Positions 23,618-32,257 of a stretch of 50,037 nt of DNA are shown here, one piece after another. Origin of the DNA: Myxococcus xanthus (GTDB taxonomy: Bacteria; Myxococcota; Myxococcia; Myxococcales; Myxococcaceae); contig NZ_JABFNS010000061.1 in the NCBI RefSeq assembly GCF_013116825.1, positions 1 through 50,037 of the forward strand. The letters are read 5' to 3'. The position numbers and the translations under genes are program-made. Below the pieces are notes generated by a model. That model was given only the letters and a program-made list of their open reading frames with translations, was not told where the DNA came from and did no database searches. Position 1 is the first letter of the stretch, and every line of letters begins with the position of its first letter.

Positions 23618-24655
23618 TCAGCGGGAGCCCGTGGGCACGGCGCGGCGTGAGAAGCGCAGGACGGCGCGGAACACGTCTTCCGTGTCGTCCGCGTCCATCC
23701 CCTGCTGCTCGGCCCACTGGCGCCGGGACTCCAACAGGCTCGCCTCGCGCTCCGCGTCTGGCAGCGGGAGTCCGTGCTCGGCCTTCAGGTGTGCTGCTTG
23801 CTGGATGAGCTGGGCGCGACGTTCCAGGAGCTGAACCAACTCGCGGTCCAGCGCATCCACGCGCTCGCGGACTTCCGTCAGCCCGGGCGGCGCGGCGACA
23901 GGCTCCGGCGCGCCCGAGTGCCCTGATTCACACCCCAGGTGTAGCTGCGTCAGGGCATCCAGCAGCCGCACGCGTGCGTCCCGCGCATAGGGGTTCTCTG
24001 ACTGCACGACGCCGAAGAGGTGGGGCACCTCCAGCCGTGCGTACTCCTCCAGGCGGGCCACGGGCTGGAAGCTGGGCGGCGCGAAGGGCAGCCCCTTTCC
24101 GGCCTCCGCCTTGAGCAGTCCGTGGGCCAGGAAGAAGGTGAGCACGTGCGTGCGCGCCATCAGCGCGTCGTGCGCATCCGGCGACAACTCCGTCACTTCA
24201 CAGCCGATGCGTTCGAACAGCCCCCGGGCCTTGCGCACGGCCTCTGGGTGCAGCTCGTTCGGGCACACCACCGTGCGGCGCGGCAGGTCGCCCCTCGCCA
24301 GACTGGCCGGGCCGAACAGCGGATGCGTGCCCACCCAGGGGATGTCCCGCCCCAACACGGAGGCCAACACCTGCACGGGGCGCACCTTGACGCTGCCGAC
24401 GTCGAGCACCGTCTGCTCGGGCGACAGACGCGGGCGAAGCGCCTCCAGCACCGAGCGCATTCCAGACACGGGCATGGCGAGCACCACCAGCCCCGCGCCC
24501 TCGACAGCCTCCGCGAGCGTCGGTGCCCTCAGTGCGTCGGGCACGTCATCCTGGCGCGGCTCGAACACCCGATGCGGGATGCCCGCTTCCAGCAGGAGGC
24601 CCGACAGGGCACGGCCAAAGCGGCCGTACCCCAGCAGCGCGATGCGTTCCGTCAT
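23618..24655 (-). CDS. tyrA: Prephenate dehydrogenase-chorismate mutase fusion
   Basis: The 345-residue protein has an N-terminal prephenate dehydrogenase domain (about 1-245) with the NAD motif GYGRFG (9-14) and the HPLFGP block including H111. A C-terminal AroQ-type chorismate mutase follows (about 258-338) with RxRxDxLDRELVQLLERR. Together they convert chorismate to prephenate and on to 4-hydroxyphenylpyruvate in tyrosine synthesis. The domain order is the reverse of E. coli TyrA, where the mutase is N-terminal. I chose the ATG at 24655 because the Rossmann strand begins immediately after it and GGAG lies nine bases upstream. It follows the isomerase gene by 81 bases on the same strand. 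Confidence 0.9.
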   Translation of the reverse strand: MTERIALLGYGRFGRALSGLLLEAGIPHRVFEPRQDDVPDALRAPTLAEAVEGAGLVVLAMPVSGMRSVLEALRPRLSPEQTVLDVGSVKVRPVQVLASVLGRDIPWVGTHPLFGPASLARGDLPRRTVVCPNELHPEAVRKARGLFERIGCEVTELSPDAHDALMARTHVLTFFLAHGLLKAEAGKGLPFAPPSFQPVARLEEYARLEVPHLFGVVQSENPYARDARVRLLDALTQLHLGCESGHSGAPEPVAAPPGLTEVRERVDALDRELVQLLERRAQLIQQAAHLKAEHGLPLPDAEREASLLESRRQWAEQQGMDADDTEDVFRAVLRFSRRAVPTGSR

Positions 24656-24736
24656 GACGCCGGACTCCAAATCCCAGTTGCGCCTGGAATTCTCGCATCG
24701 CCAGCGCAAGCGGAGGAAGCCCCTCGGCCCGGGGGC

Positions 24737-25564
24737 TCAGCGCCCCTGGAAGTGAGGGGGGCGGCGCTCCACGAATGCGGAGAAGGCTTCGGCCAGGTCA
24801 TGGGACTGAAGGAACGCGGAGTTCCACACCGCCACATAACGCAGGCCATCCACGATGGATTTGTCCGCGCAGTACTCCAAGACCTGCTTGGCGCCCTGGA
24901 CGACGAGCGGGGCGTTCTCGGCGATGCGCCTCGCGGTCGCTCGGGCCTCCGCCAGCAGGGCCTCCGGCGTGGGGAACACCTCGTTCACCAGCCCCATGCG
25001 CAGGGCGCGCGCGGCGTCCACGTCACCTCCGGTGTAGGCCAGCTCGCGCGTGTGGCCCTCGCCGATGATGCGAGGCAGGCGCTGGAGCGCGCCCAGGTCG
25101 GCGACGATGCCCACCTTCACCTCGCGCAGGGAGAACTTCGCGTCCTCGGAGCAGTACCGGAAGTCACACGCGGCGATGAGGTCCATGCCTCCACCGATGC
25201 ACCAGCCGTGCACGGCGGCGATGACGGGCTTGCGACAGCGGGCCATGCCCTCGGTGGCCTGCTGCATGTCGCCAATCAGCGACAGCAGCTTCAAGCGCTC
25301 CAGGGCCAGGTTGCTTTCGCCAGTGAGCAGCGGCCCCAGGGACTCCATCATCCCCACCAGGTCCAGGCCGAAGGTGAAGTGCTTGCCCTCTCCGCGAACC
25401 AGCACGACGCGGACGGAGTCATCCGCGTCCAGCGCGCGGATGGCCTCGGGCATCTCCCGCCAGAAGTCAGGCCCCATGGCGTTGCCCTTGCCAGGGCCGG
25501 TGAGCACCAGCTCGGCGACGCCTTCATTCTTCTCGATGCGCAGCGACTTGTAGGTCCCGTCCAT
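24737..25564 (-). CDS. Crotonase-fold delta(3,5)-delta(2,4)-dienoyl-CoA isomerase (ECH1 type)
   Basis: The 275-residue enzyme has the crotonase oxyanion-hole segments (HFTFGLDL; WCIGGGMDL). Its acidic residues D128, E148 and D156 have exactly the spacing (20 and 8) of Asp176, Glu196 and Asp204 in mammalian ECH1, within FSLREVKVGIVADLGALQRLP. This points to isomerisation of 3,5-dienoyl-CoA to 2,4-dienoyl-CoA rather than ordinary enoyl-CoA hydration. The product would feed the DECR-like reductase encoded about 4 kb away. GGAGG lies five bases before the ATG. It sits 21 bases downstream of dnaE on the same strand, so the two may be cotranscribed. Confidence 0.87.
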   Translation of the reverse strand: MDGTYKSLRIEKNEGVAELVLTGPGKGNAMGPDFWREMPEAIRALDADDSVRVVLVRGEGKHFTFGLDLVGMMESLGPLLTGESNLALERLKLLSLIGDMQQATEGMARCRKPVIAAVHGWCIGGGMDLIAACDFRYCSEDAKFSLREVKVGIVADLGALQRLPRIIGEGHTRELAYTGGDVDAARALRMGLVNEVFPTPEALLAEARATARRIAENAPLVVQGAKQVLEYCADKSIVDGLRYVAVWNSAFLQSHDLAEAFSAFVERRPPHFQGR

Positions 25565-25585
25565 TCAGGCCTCCGATTCAAGACG

Positions 25586-28500
25586 TCAGCCGAACTCCAC
25601 CACCCGCATGCCGAACAGGCGGTCCACCGCGAGCAGCAGGTCGTCATTCACCTGCACCTTGATGGACGTGTTGCCGATGAGCGCTTCCCCCTCGCCCTTG
25701 AAGAGCACGCTCACCGCCACGGGCGTGGCGCCAGCGTACTTCTTCGCCAACTCGTGCAGCTTCGCCACCCGCTCCTCCGTGAGCAGGTCCGCCGGCACGC
25801 GCAGCTCCAGCCGCTTGGTGCGCTTCTCACGCACCGCCTTGAGGCTCTGGATGTCGTCGACGATGAGCTCCGGCGTCGGCGTGTCCTCGTCACGCTGGCT
25901 GATCTGCACCGTGCCCGACACCAGGATGGGGTCGTCCGACTTGAGCAGGTGCTCCCAGTTCTCGAAGCCCGGCTTGGGGCCCTGCTTCGCCCACTTGCCG
26001 TCCCGGCCCATCACGTTGCGCGTGCCGTCCTTGCCCGGGAAGCACACCAACTCGATGGAGCCGGACAAGTCCTCAATCGTCACCCACGCCATGCGCTTGC
26101 CCGTCTTCGTGGGCCGCTCGCGCAGCACCGTGACGATGCCCGCCACCGTGAGCTTGTCGTCCTTGCGCGCGCGCTGCACCGCCGTAATCGGCCGCGCGTA
26201 GCGCTTCAGCTCCTTGTCGTACTGGTGCAGCGGATGGCCGGACACGTAGAAGCCAATGGCCTCCTTCTCCAGCGACAGCCGCTCCTTCTCCGACCAGTCC
26301 TCCACCTCGACGTAGTCGTCCTTCAGCCCGCCGCCACCACCGTCCGAGGACGGCCCCGCCAGCATGCCGAACAGCGAGCTCTGGCCGGCCGCCTTGTCCT
26401 TCTGGCTGGCCGAGCCGCGGTTCATCGCCTTCTCGATGGTGTCGAAAATCTGCCGGCGCGAGCGCTTCTCGAAGTCGAAGGCCCCCGCCTTCACCAGCGC
26501 TTCCATCACCTTCCGGTTCACCTTCCGGCTGTCCACGCGCTCGCAGAAGTCGAACAGGCTCTTGAAGGAGCCATCCTTGCGCGCCTCCAGGATGGACTCG
26601 ATGGCGCCCTCGCCCACGCCCTTGATGGCGCCCAGGCCGAAGCGAATCTTCCCGCTCACCGCGCCGAACTCCATGTCGGACTGATTCACATCCGGCGGCA
26701 GCACCTCGAGGCCCGACTCGCGCGCCTCGCCGATGTGCTTCACCACCTTGTCCGTGTTGTCCTTCTCGCTGGAGAGAAGGGCCGCCATGAACTCGCAGGG
26801 GTAGTGCGCCTTCAGCCAGGCCGTGTGGATGGTGACCAGGCCGTAGGCCGCCGAGTGGCTCTTGTTGAAGCCGTACTCAGCGAACTTCTCCATCAGGTCG
26901 AAGATTTCACCGGCGACCTTGAGGTCGACGTTGTTTTTCGCGCAGCCCTCGAGGAAGCCGGCCCGTTCGGCCTGCATGACCTCGGCCTTCTTCTTGCCCA
27001 TGGCGCGGCGAAGCAGGTCCGCGCGGCCCAGGGTGTAGCCACCCAGGACCTGCGAAATCTGCATCACCTGCTCCTGGTACACGATGACGCCGTAGGTGTC
27101 CTTGAGCACCGGCTCCAGCGCGGGGTGCGGGTACGACACCTTCTCCCGGCCGTGCTTGCGGTTGATGAAGACGTCCACCATGCCGGAGTCCAGCGGACCC
27201 GGGCGGTAGAGCGCGCCGGCGGCGATGACGTCTTCGAAGCAGTTCGGCTTGAGCTTCACGACCATTTCCGTGAAGCCGCTGGACTCCATCTGGAAGATGC
27301 CGGCCGTGTCGCCCTTGGCCATCAACTCCCAGGTCTTCTCGTCGTTGAGCGGAATCTCGTGCCGCGGGATGTCCTTGCCGTGGTTGCGCTTCACCAGGTC
27401 CAGCGCGTGCTGAATCACCGTGAGCGTCTTCAGACCGAGGAAGTCGAACTTCACCAGGCCGGCCGCTTCCACCTCGTCCTTGGCGAACTGGGTGATGAGC
27501 GTCTTTTCACCCGGCGGCTGGTAGACGGGCACGAACTCCCACAGCGGCTTGTCGGCAATCACCACGCCTGCGGCGTGCATGCCGGGCTGGCGGTGCAGGC
27601 CCTCCAGCGCGAGCGCGATTTCGAGCACGTCCCTGGTGGTGACGGGCTTGCCCTCCACCTCGCCGATGTTGGAGGGCGTCTCCATCATCTCCTTGAGGCG
27701 AGGCTCCATCTCGATGGCCTCCCTCAAGGTGATGTTGAGCACCTCCGGAACCAGCTTCGCGATGCGGTCACCTTCGCTGAACGGCAGCGCGAACACGCGG
27801 CACACGTCGCGCAGCACGCTCTTGGCCTTGAGCGAACCGAAGGTGATGATCTGCCCCACGTTCATCTCGCCGTACTTCCGGCCGACGTACTGGATGACCT
27901 CGTCCCGGCGGTCCTGGCAGAAGTCGATATCGAAGTCGGGCATCGACACGCGTTCCGGGTTCAGGAAGCGCTCGAACAGGAGGTTGTACGGGATGGGGTC
28001 CACGTCGGTGATGCGCAGCGCGTAGGCCACCAGGCTGCCGGCGCCGGAGCCACGGCCCGGGCCCACCGGGATGTTCATCTTCTTCGCCCAGTTGATGAAG
28101 TCCTGGACGATGAGGAAGTAGCCGCAGAACCCCATCTTCTGGATGACGCCAATCTCCAGCGCCAGCCGCGCCTGGTACTGCTCGCGGTCGATGGGGTACG
28201 TGACGGTGGCCGCCAGTTCGTTGAAGCGCTCGCGCAGCCCCTCATACGCCAGCTCCGCCATGTAGCTGTCCGGCGTGTGGCTGTCGGGCACCTTGAAGGT
28301 GGGCAGCATCGGCTTGCCCAGCTTGAGCTCCAGGTTGCACTGCTCGGCGATGCGCTGGGTGTTGTGGACCGCCTCGGGGATGTCCTTGAAGAACTCCAGC
28401 ATCTCCGTGGGGCTGGTGACGTAGAGCTTGTCCGTGGAGTGCTTCATGCGCTTGCCGTCCGCCAGCGTCTTGCCGCTGGCGATGCACATGAGCAGTTCGT

Positions 28501-29143
28501 GGGCGCGCGCGTCCTCGCGCTTGATGTAGTGCGCGTCCGCGGTGGCGCACAGCGGGATGTCCAGGTCACGCGAGAGCTGCTTGAGGTTCTCGTTCGCCTT
28601 GTCCTGCTCCGGCATCCCGTTGGACTGCACCTCCAGGAAGAAGTGCCCCGGGTCGAAGATGTCCTTGTACTCCTGCGCGGCGCGGCGGGCGTGGTCCATG
28701 TCGCCGCGGAAGCACGCGCTGGTGACTTCCCCCCCCAGGCACGCGGTGAGCGCGAACAGGCCCTTGCTGTGCTCGGCGAGCACCTTCTTGTCGATGCGCG
28801 GGTGGTAGTAGAACCCGTGCATGTACGCGGTGGAGGAGAGGTAGCGCAGGTTGGCGTAACCCTCCGCGTTCTTCGCCACCAGGATGAGGTGGTGGGAGAC
28901 CTTCTCGGAGCGGTCCTCACGCCCCTTGGGCCCGGCGACGTAGGCCTCCATGCCCAGAATCGGCTTGATGCCGGCGTCCTTCGCCTTCTTGTAGAAGTCG
29001 ATGGCGCCGAACATGTTGCCGTGGTCCGTCACGGCGACGCTGCTCATCCCCTTCTCCTTCACCGTCTTGATGAGGTCCTTCATCCGGATCGCCCCATCGA
29101 GGAGCGAGTAGAGGGTGTGCAGGTGGAGGTGGGTAAAGGACAT
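25586..29143 (-). CDS. dnaE: DNA polymerase III alpha subunit
   Basis: The 1185-residue replicative polymerase has a PHP domain (residues 1-210), a palm with the catalytic PDFDIDF (D403 and D405 the likely metal ligands), fingers, a helix-hairpin-helix region and a C-terminal OB domain (near VAGIVTVLRERPTKTGKRMAWV). The PHP metal ligands are complete: H7, H9, D16, H41, E66, H85, C135, D203 and H205. Their spacing matches the active PHP exonuclease of Mycobacterium tuberculosis DnaE1, apart from a shorter loop before H85. Proofreading by this subunit is therefore possible. The ATG at 29143 gives the canonical start (FTHLHLHTLYSLLDG). Confidence 0.97.
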   Translation of the reverse strand: MSFTHLHLHTLYSLLDGAIRMKDLIKTVKEKGMSSVAVTDHGNMFGAIDFYKKAKDAGIKPILGMEAYVAGPKGREDRSEKVSHHLILVAKNAEGYANLRYLSSTAYMHGFYYHPRIDKKVLAEHSKGLFALTACLGGEVTSACFRGDMDHARRAAQEYKDIFDPGHFFLEVQSNGMPEQDKANENLKQLSRDLDIPLCATADAHYIKREDARAHELLMCIASGKTLADGKRMKHSTDKLYVTSPTEMLEFFKDIPEAVHNTQRIAEQCNLELKLGKPMLPTFKVPDSHTPDSYMAELAYEGLRERFNELAATVTYPIDREQYQARLALEIGVIQKMGFCGYFLIVQDFINWAKKMNIPVGPGRGSGAGSLVAYALRITDVDPIPYNLLFERFLNPERVSMPDFDIDFCQDRRDEVIQYVGRKYGEMNVGQIITFGSLKAKSVLRDVCRVFALPFSEGDRIAKLVPEVLNITLREAIEMEPRLKEMMETPSNIGEVEGKPVTTRDVLEIALALEGLHRQPGMHAAGVVIADKPLWEFVPVYQPPGEKTLITQFAKDEVEAAGLVKFDFLGLKTLTVIQHALDLVKRNHGKDIPRHEIPLNDEKTWELMAKGDTAGIFQMESSGFTEMVVKLKPNCFEDVIAAGALYRPGPLDSGMVDVFINRKHGREKVSYPHPALEPVLKDTYGVIVYQEQVMQISQVLGGYTLGRADLLRRAMGKKKAEVMQAERAGFLEGCAKNNVDLKVAGEIFDLMEKFAEYGFNKSHSAAYGLVTIHTAWLKAHYPCEFMAALLSSEKDNTDKVVKHIGEARESGLEVLPPDVNQSDMEFGAVSGKIRFGLGAIKGVGEGAIESILEARKDGSFKSLFDFCERVDSRKVNRKVMEALVKAGAFDFEKRSRRQIFDTIEKAMNRGSASQKDKAAGQSSLFGMLAGPSSDGGGGGLKDDYVEVEDWSEKERLSLEKEAIGFYVSGHPLHQYDKELKRYARPITAVQRARKDDKLTVAGIVTVLRERPTKTGKRMAWVTIEDLSGSIELVCFPGKDGTRNVMGRDGKWAKQGPKPGFENWEHLLKSDDPILVSGTVQISQRDEDTPTPELIVDDIQSLKAVREKRTKRLELRVPADLLTEERVAKLHELAKKYAGATPVAVSVLFKGEGEALIGNTSIKVQVNDDLLLAVDRLFGMRVVEFG

Positions 29144-29524
29144 AAGCGCGTTCCGCTCCTGGAGGCCGGGGTGCCGCCGAACACTAGGGCCGTGCTCCCC
29201 TGCTCGCCAGTCCAGTGTTGCCCCTGGCGGAGACGCGCGGGAGAGGCCGGAAAATCGGCCTCTTGCGGCGTTCCGCCATGAGCGGAAACCCTGGACGGAA
29301 TGCTAACGCCCGCCCTTCCCACCGCCCGTCTCCGTGGAAGTCACGATGCGTCCAACCCTCAGGCGCCAGGACGTGGCCCCTGGGCCGGTGAGCGCTCGGG
29401 CGGCTTCATACTTCTTCACGCCTCGTACAAGTCCCAGCAACGGCGGGCCGGCACATTGCCCACCGTCGCCGCGAGGGGTGGCGACTTCACGTGGAGCCGT
29501 CCGCGCTCCACCCAGGAGAAGGCC
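29144..29524. other. Divergent intergenic region between dnaE and the Spy-like gene
   Basis: These 381 bases hold no convincing gene. Two small perfect inverted repeats are visible: AGAGGCCG-GAAAAT-CGGCCTCT at 29242-29263 and TTCCGC-CATGA-GCGGAA at 29271-29287. They could be operators for either divergent promoter or transcript hairpins. I see no clear -35/-10 pair. Confidence 0.4.
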
Positions 29525-29968
29525 ATGATGAAGAGGTTCGCAATCGTCGGTTCCGCGATGCTCGCCGTCGCGCTGCTCAGCGGCTTCGCGCTGCGGGGAG
29601 GCCCCCGCTGGGGCAAGGACCCGGAGCGCGTGAAGCAGTTGGTGACGTGGAAGCTCGACGACAAGCTGGACTCGCTGGACGCCACGGAGTCCCAGCGCCA
29701 GTCCATCCACGCCGTGAAGGACCGACTGTTCTCAGACGGAGTGCAGCTGATGCAGGAGCACCGCGCGGTGCGCGAGGAGGCCTTCCAACAGCTCGCGTCG
29801 GACACGCCGGACCGGCAGAAGCTCCACGCCCTGGTGGACGCCCGCATCGAGGCCATGCGCGCCTTCGCTCACCAGGCGACAGACGCCGCCCTGGAGGTCC
29901 ACGGCACGCTGACGCCGCAGCAGCGCAAGGCGCTGGCCGAACAGTTCCGCGAGCACGTAGGCCCGTAG
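29525..29968 (+). CDS. Spy/CpxP-like periplasmic protein (LTxxQ family)
   Basis: The 147-residue product has an N-terminal hydrophobic signal (FAIVGSAMLAVALLSGFAL) and a helical remainder with two LTxxQ-type motifs: DATESQRQ near residue 50 and LTPQQRKALAEQ near the C-terminus. This is the layout of Spy/CpxP/ZraP-type envelope proteins, which act as ATP-independent chaperones or stress-sensor modulators in the periplasm. The start at 29525 has AGGAGAAGG upstream; a second ATG follows directly. No two-component partner of the Cpx type lies alongside. The fold call rests on the motif and size. Confidence 0.7.
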   Translation: MMKRFAIVGSAMLAVALLSGFALRGGPRWGKDPERVKQLVTWKLDDKLDSLDATESQRQSIHAVKDRLFSDGVQLMQEHRAVREEAFQQLASDTPDRQKLHALVDARIEAMRAFAHQATDAALEVHGTLTPQQRKALAEQFREHVGP

Positions 29969-30047
29969 TCCGCGCGCGCCACCGTGGCGTCAGGACAGGT
30001 GGGGTGTGTGCTTGCGGGAAAGGGTGGGCGGGGCGGCGGCGCACGGC

Positions 30048-30053
30048 TAGTTT
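30048..30053 (+). promoter_or_regulatory. Possible -10 element giving a leaderless transcript
   Basis: TAGTTT lies six bases before the GTG start of the M14-type gene, so initiation would fall on or next to the start codon. No -35 match is seen. Confidence 0.25.
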
Positions 30054-30059
30054 AGGTGC

Positions 30060-30857
30060 GTGAATTACACCGACTACGCAAAGCGGATCCGCGCCCACGC
30101 CCAGGTCGCGGACGTCTCCGAATACGGCCGCGTGACGGAGGGGGACCAGGACTACCCCCTCTTCCGGCTCGTCGTCCCGGGAGAGCGTTGGCTGGTCATC
30201 ACCTCCGGCTTCCACGGGGAGGAGCCCGCCGGTCCCCTCACCCTGGCCGAGCACTTCCCGGCGGTGGCGGCGTACGCGGTGGAGCGCGGCGTGGGGCTGC
30301 GCGTCTATCCCTGCATCAATCCGTCCGGCTTCGAGGCGGGGACCCGGTACAACCGCAGCGGCGAGAAGCCCAACAACGACTTCCTCCGCTACGAAATCGC
30401 CCCCGGGGAGTGGGTGGGCGAATTGAACGTCGCGCGCCCCTTCCTCCGCTGGGCGCTGTATGACGGAGGCCCCAAGGAGACGCGTGCGATACGCAGCGAG
30501 CTGGCGCGCTATGCCGCTCCGGCCGCCGCGCTCGACATCCACCAGGACGACTACCTGGGCGGGGCGTCGACATATGCGTACACCTTCGGAGACAAGGCGG
30601 CCTACCGCCCGCTGGTGGAGGCCAGCGCGAAGCACGTCGCGGTGGTGCGCAGCCAGAAGGTGGACGACCACAGCTTCGCCGACGCGGACGGCCTCATCGA
30701 GTACCACGATGGCAGCGTCACCGACTGGTACTCGCGCCAGGGCGTGCCCTACACGGCCGCGCTGGAGACGACGACGCCGACGCCGCGTGACGTCTGCGAC
30801 GCGGTGAATCTCATCTGGATTCGCGGCTTCATCGACCTGGTGGCGCGCGGCGGCTGA
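30060..30857 (+). CDS. M14-like zinc deacylase/carboxypeptidase (succinylglutamate desuccinylase/aspartoacylase type)
   Basis: This 265-residue protein has the metal-binding arrangement of the M14/AstE-AspA superfamily: H52 and E55 in GFHGEEPAG, and H161 in DIHQDD. An arginine/asparagine pair in TRYNRSGEKPNNDF may bind substrate carboxylate, and E236 in ALETTTP is the probable general base. It has no signal peptide, so it should act in the cytoplasm on an acyl-amino acid or small peptide. The size fits deacylases better than secreted digestive carboxypeptidases. The GTG start lacks a Shine-Dalgarno and follows TAGTTT by six bases. The exact substrate is open. Confidence 0.72.
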   Translation: MNYTDYAKRIRAHAQVADVSEYGRVTEGDQDYPLFRLVVPGERWLVITSGFHGEEPAGPLTLAEHFPAVAAYAVERGVGLRVYPCINPSGFEAGTRYNRSGEKPNNDFLRYEIAPGEWVGELNVARPFLRWALYDGGPKETRAIRSELARYAAPAAALDIHQDDYLGGASTYAYTFGDKAAYRPLVEASAKHVAVVRSQKVDDHSFADADGLIEYHDGSVTDWYSRQGVPYTAALETTTPTPRDVCDAVNLIWIRGFIDLVARGG

Positions 30858-30884
30858 GGGCGGAGCACCAGACGAAGCGGCGGG

Positions 30885-32087
30885 CTACGGCGACCGCGCG
30901 TTGCCCACGCGCCGCGTCCACAGCGTGAGGAGGTTGCGGACCACCGCGCCCTCGGGGACCTCAGCGCCGGCCGGCACGTCCACCTGGAGGCCCCGCGCGG
31001 CCAGCGGGGGAAAGAGGCTGTCCTCTCCAGGGGGCTCCAGCGGGACGGAGTCATCCGCGGGGCGGAAGCCGAAGGCCAGCGCGCGCTGCTGCACCGGCCG
31101 GCTGTGCAGGTAGCGCAGCCACTCCAGCGCGGCCTCGCGCTGGCGGGGCAGCACCCAGTCCCCGTCCAGCACCGCCGCCGGATGGTCGCTCCAGGACGTG
31201 AGCGTCGGGTACAGGACCTTCAGCGCCCCCCATTTCCCCGGCGGTTGGGAGAGCTGGGCGATGGCCAGGTTCTCGTACACCACGGCGATGTCGTAGCGGG
31301 ACGGGCCGAAGCGGACCATGTCCGCCATCAGCGCGCCCGTGGACTGCTCGAAGCGGCCCGTGCCCCGCTCCAACTGGCTCAGCCACGTCTGGAACCGCGG
31401 CTCCAGCAGGTCGGCCACCGTCAATCCGCTCTGCTTGCCGTAGAACTCCAGCGACGCCAGCAGCAGCGCCTGGAGCCCGGAGTTGGAGCGCGTGGGGTCC
31501 GTGTGGCCCAGCTTCACGAAGCCCCACTCCGGCTGGCCACCCACCGCCGGCCAGCCCTGGTCACTGGACACCGCGTCGTGGATGACCTTCCAGGACACCG
31601 CGCCCCCGCCGCTGGCGCGCAGGAGCACCTCCGCCCGGTCCTCCCACGCCACGAAGACGAGCGGCGTCTTCACCAACGGCCGAGGCGCCGCTTCGCCCTC
31701 CGAGGCGAACAGCGGCTCACGCGTGGTGTCCGTGGCCCAGTCCGACTCCAGCATCCGCAGCACCGCGCTGTCGGCGGGGCTCCACACGGTGGGCCGCTCA
31801 CGGCCTTCGAGGATGGCCCGCGCGGCCTCCAGCGAGCCCTGGCCCACCAGGTTCACCCGGATGAGCGGATGCGCCTTCTGGAAGTCCGCCGCGGCCTCCT
31901 CCACCCACGCCTTCTTCTCCGTGCTGTAGAGGAACGTGATTTCCGTCCGCACCGCGCGGGTGGATACGGGCGCCTGGGCCGCGGGACGCACCTCTTCCGC
32001 TCGCTCCGCCGCGCGCCGCGAAGACAGGTAGAGGGCCCCACCCAACGCAGTGAGCACCCCGACGATGATGAGGACCGCGGGCTTCAT
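30885..32087 (-). CDS. Extracellular solute-binding protein-like, membrane anchored
   Basis: The 400-residue protein has an N-terminal transmembrane anchor (VLIIVGVLTALGGALYLSS) without a lipobox, then a type 2 periplasmic binding fold of the SBP_bac_11 kind. Visible features are EITFLYSTEKKAWVEEAAADF at the first beta strand, VWSPADSAVLRML, a GHTDPTRSNSG phosphate- or anion-loop-like segment, and YDIAVVYENLA. Such domains bind molybdate, sulfate, iron or unknown ligands. No permease or ATPase gene lies beside it, and VWA-linked versions occur in other bacteria. The start ATG at 32087 precedes the anchor directly; no Shine-Dalgarno is obvious. It is divergent from the lipoprotein gene. Confidence 0.72.
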   Translation of the reverse strand: MKPAVLIIVGVLTALGGALYLSSRRAAERAEEVRPAAQAPVSTRAVRTEITFLYSTEKKAWVEEAAADFQKAHPLIRVNLVGQGSLEAARAILEGRERPTVWSPADSAVLRMLESDWATDTTREPLFASEGEAAPRPLVKTPLVFVAWEDRAEVLLRASGGGAVSWKVIHDAVSSDQGWPAVGGQPEWGFVKLGHTDPTRSNSGLQALLLASLEFYGKQSGLTVADLLEPRFQTWLSQLERGTGRFEQSTGALMADMVRFGPSRYDIAVVYENLAIAQLSQPPGKWGALKVLYPTLTSWSDHPAAVLDGDWVLPRQREAALEWLRYLHSRPVQQRALAFGFRPADDSVPLEPPGEDSLFPPLAARGLQVDVPAGAEVPEGAVVRNLLTLWTRRVGNARSP

Positions 32088-32222
32088 GGACCGGCTCGCA
32101 CTTCTGGGAACGGGTGCTCTGCTCCTGAGCATCCTTGTAGGCAACCTCCGCGACGCCGTACAGGGGCGGCACGTCCGCCTCGGCCCCCAGCCCTGGAACC
32201 CGAAGTGTCCACTTCCGCACGT

Positions 32223-32251
32223 TTGTTTGAACACAAATGACATGCCAGAAT
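32223..32251 (+). promoter_or_regulatory. Possible promoter/operator of the lipoprotein gene
   Basis: TTGTTT, a 17-base spacer and CAGAAT place initiation at about the ATG at 32258. The same AT-rich spot contains the imperfect palindrome TTTGTTTGAACACAAA (32222-32237, matching outer five bases on each side), which could be an operator shared with the divergent gene. Confidence 0.3.
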
Positions 32252-32257
32252 GGGCGG

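Noticed and set aside
24020..29281. 1753-codon plus-strand open frame opposite tyrA, the isomerase and dnaE
   Set aside because: It spans three well-identified genes in antisense, is extremely rich in His, Arg, Leu and Gln, and shows no domain; it is a codon-bias artefact.
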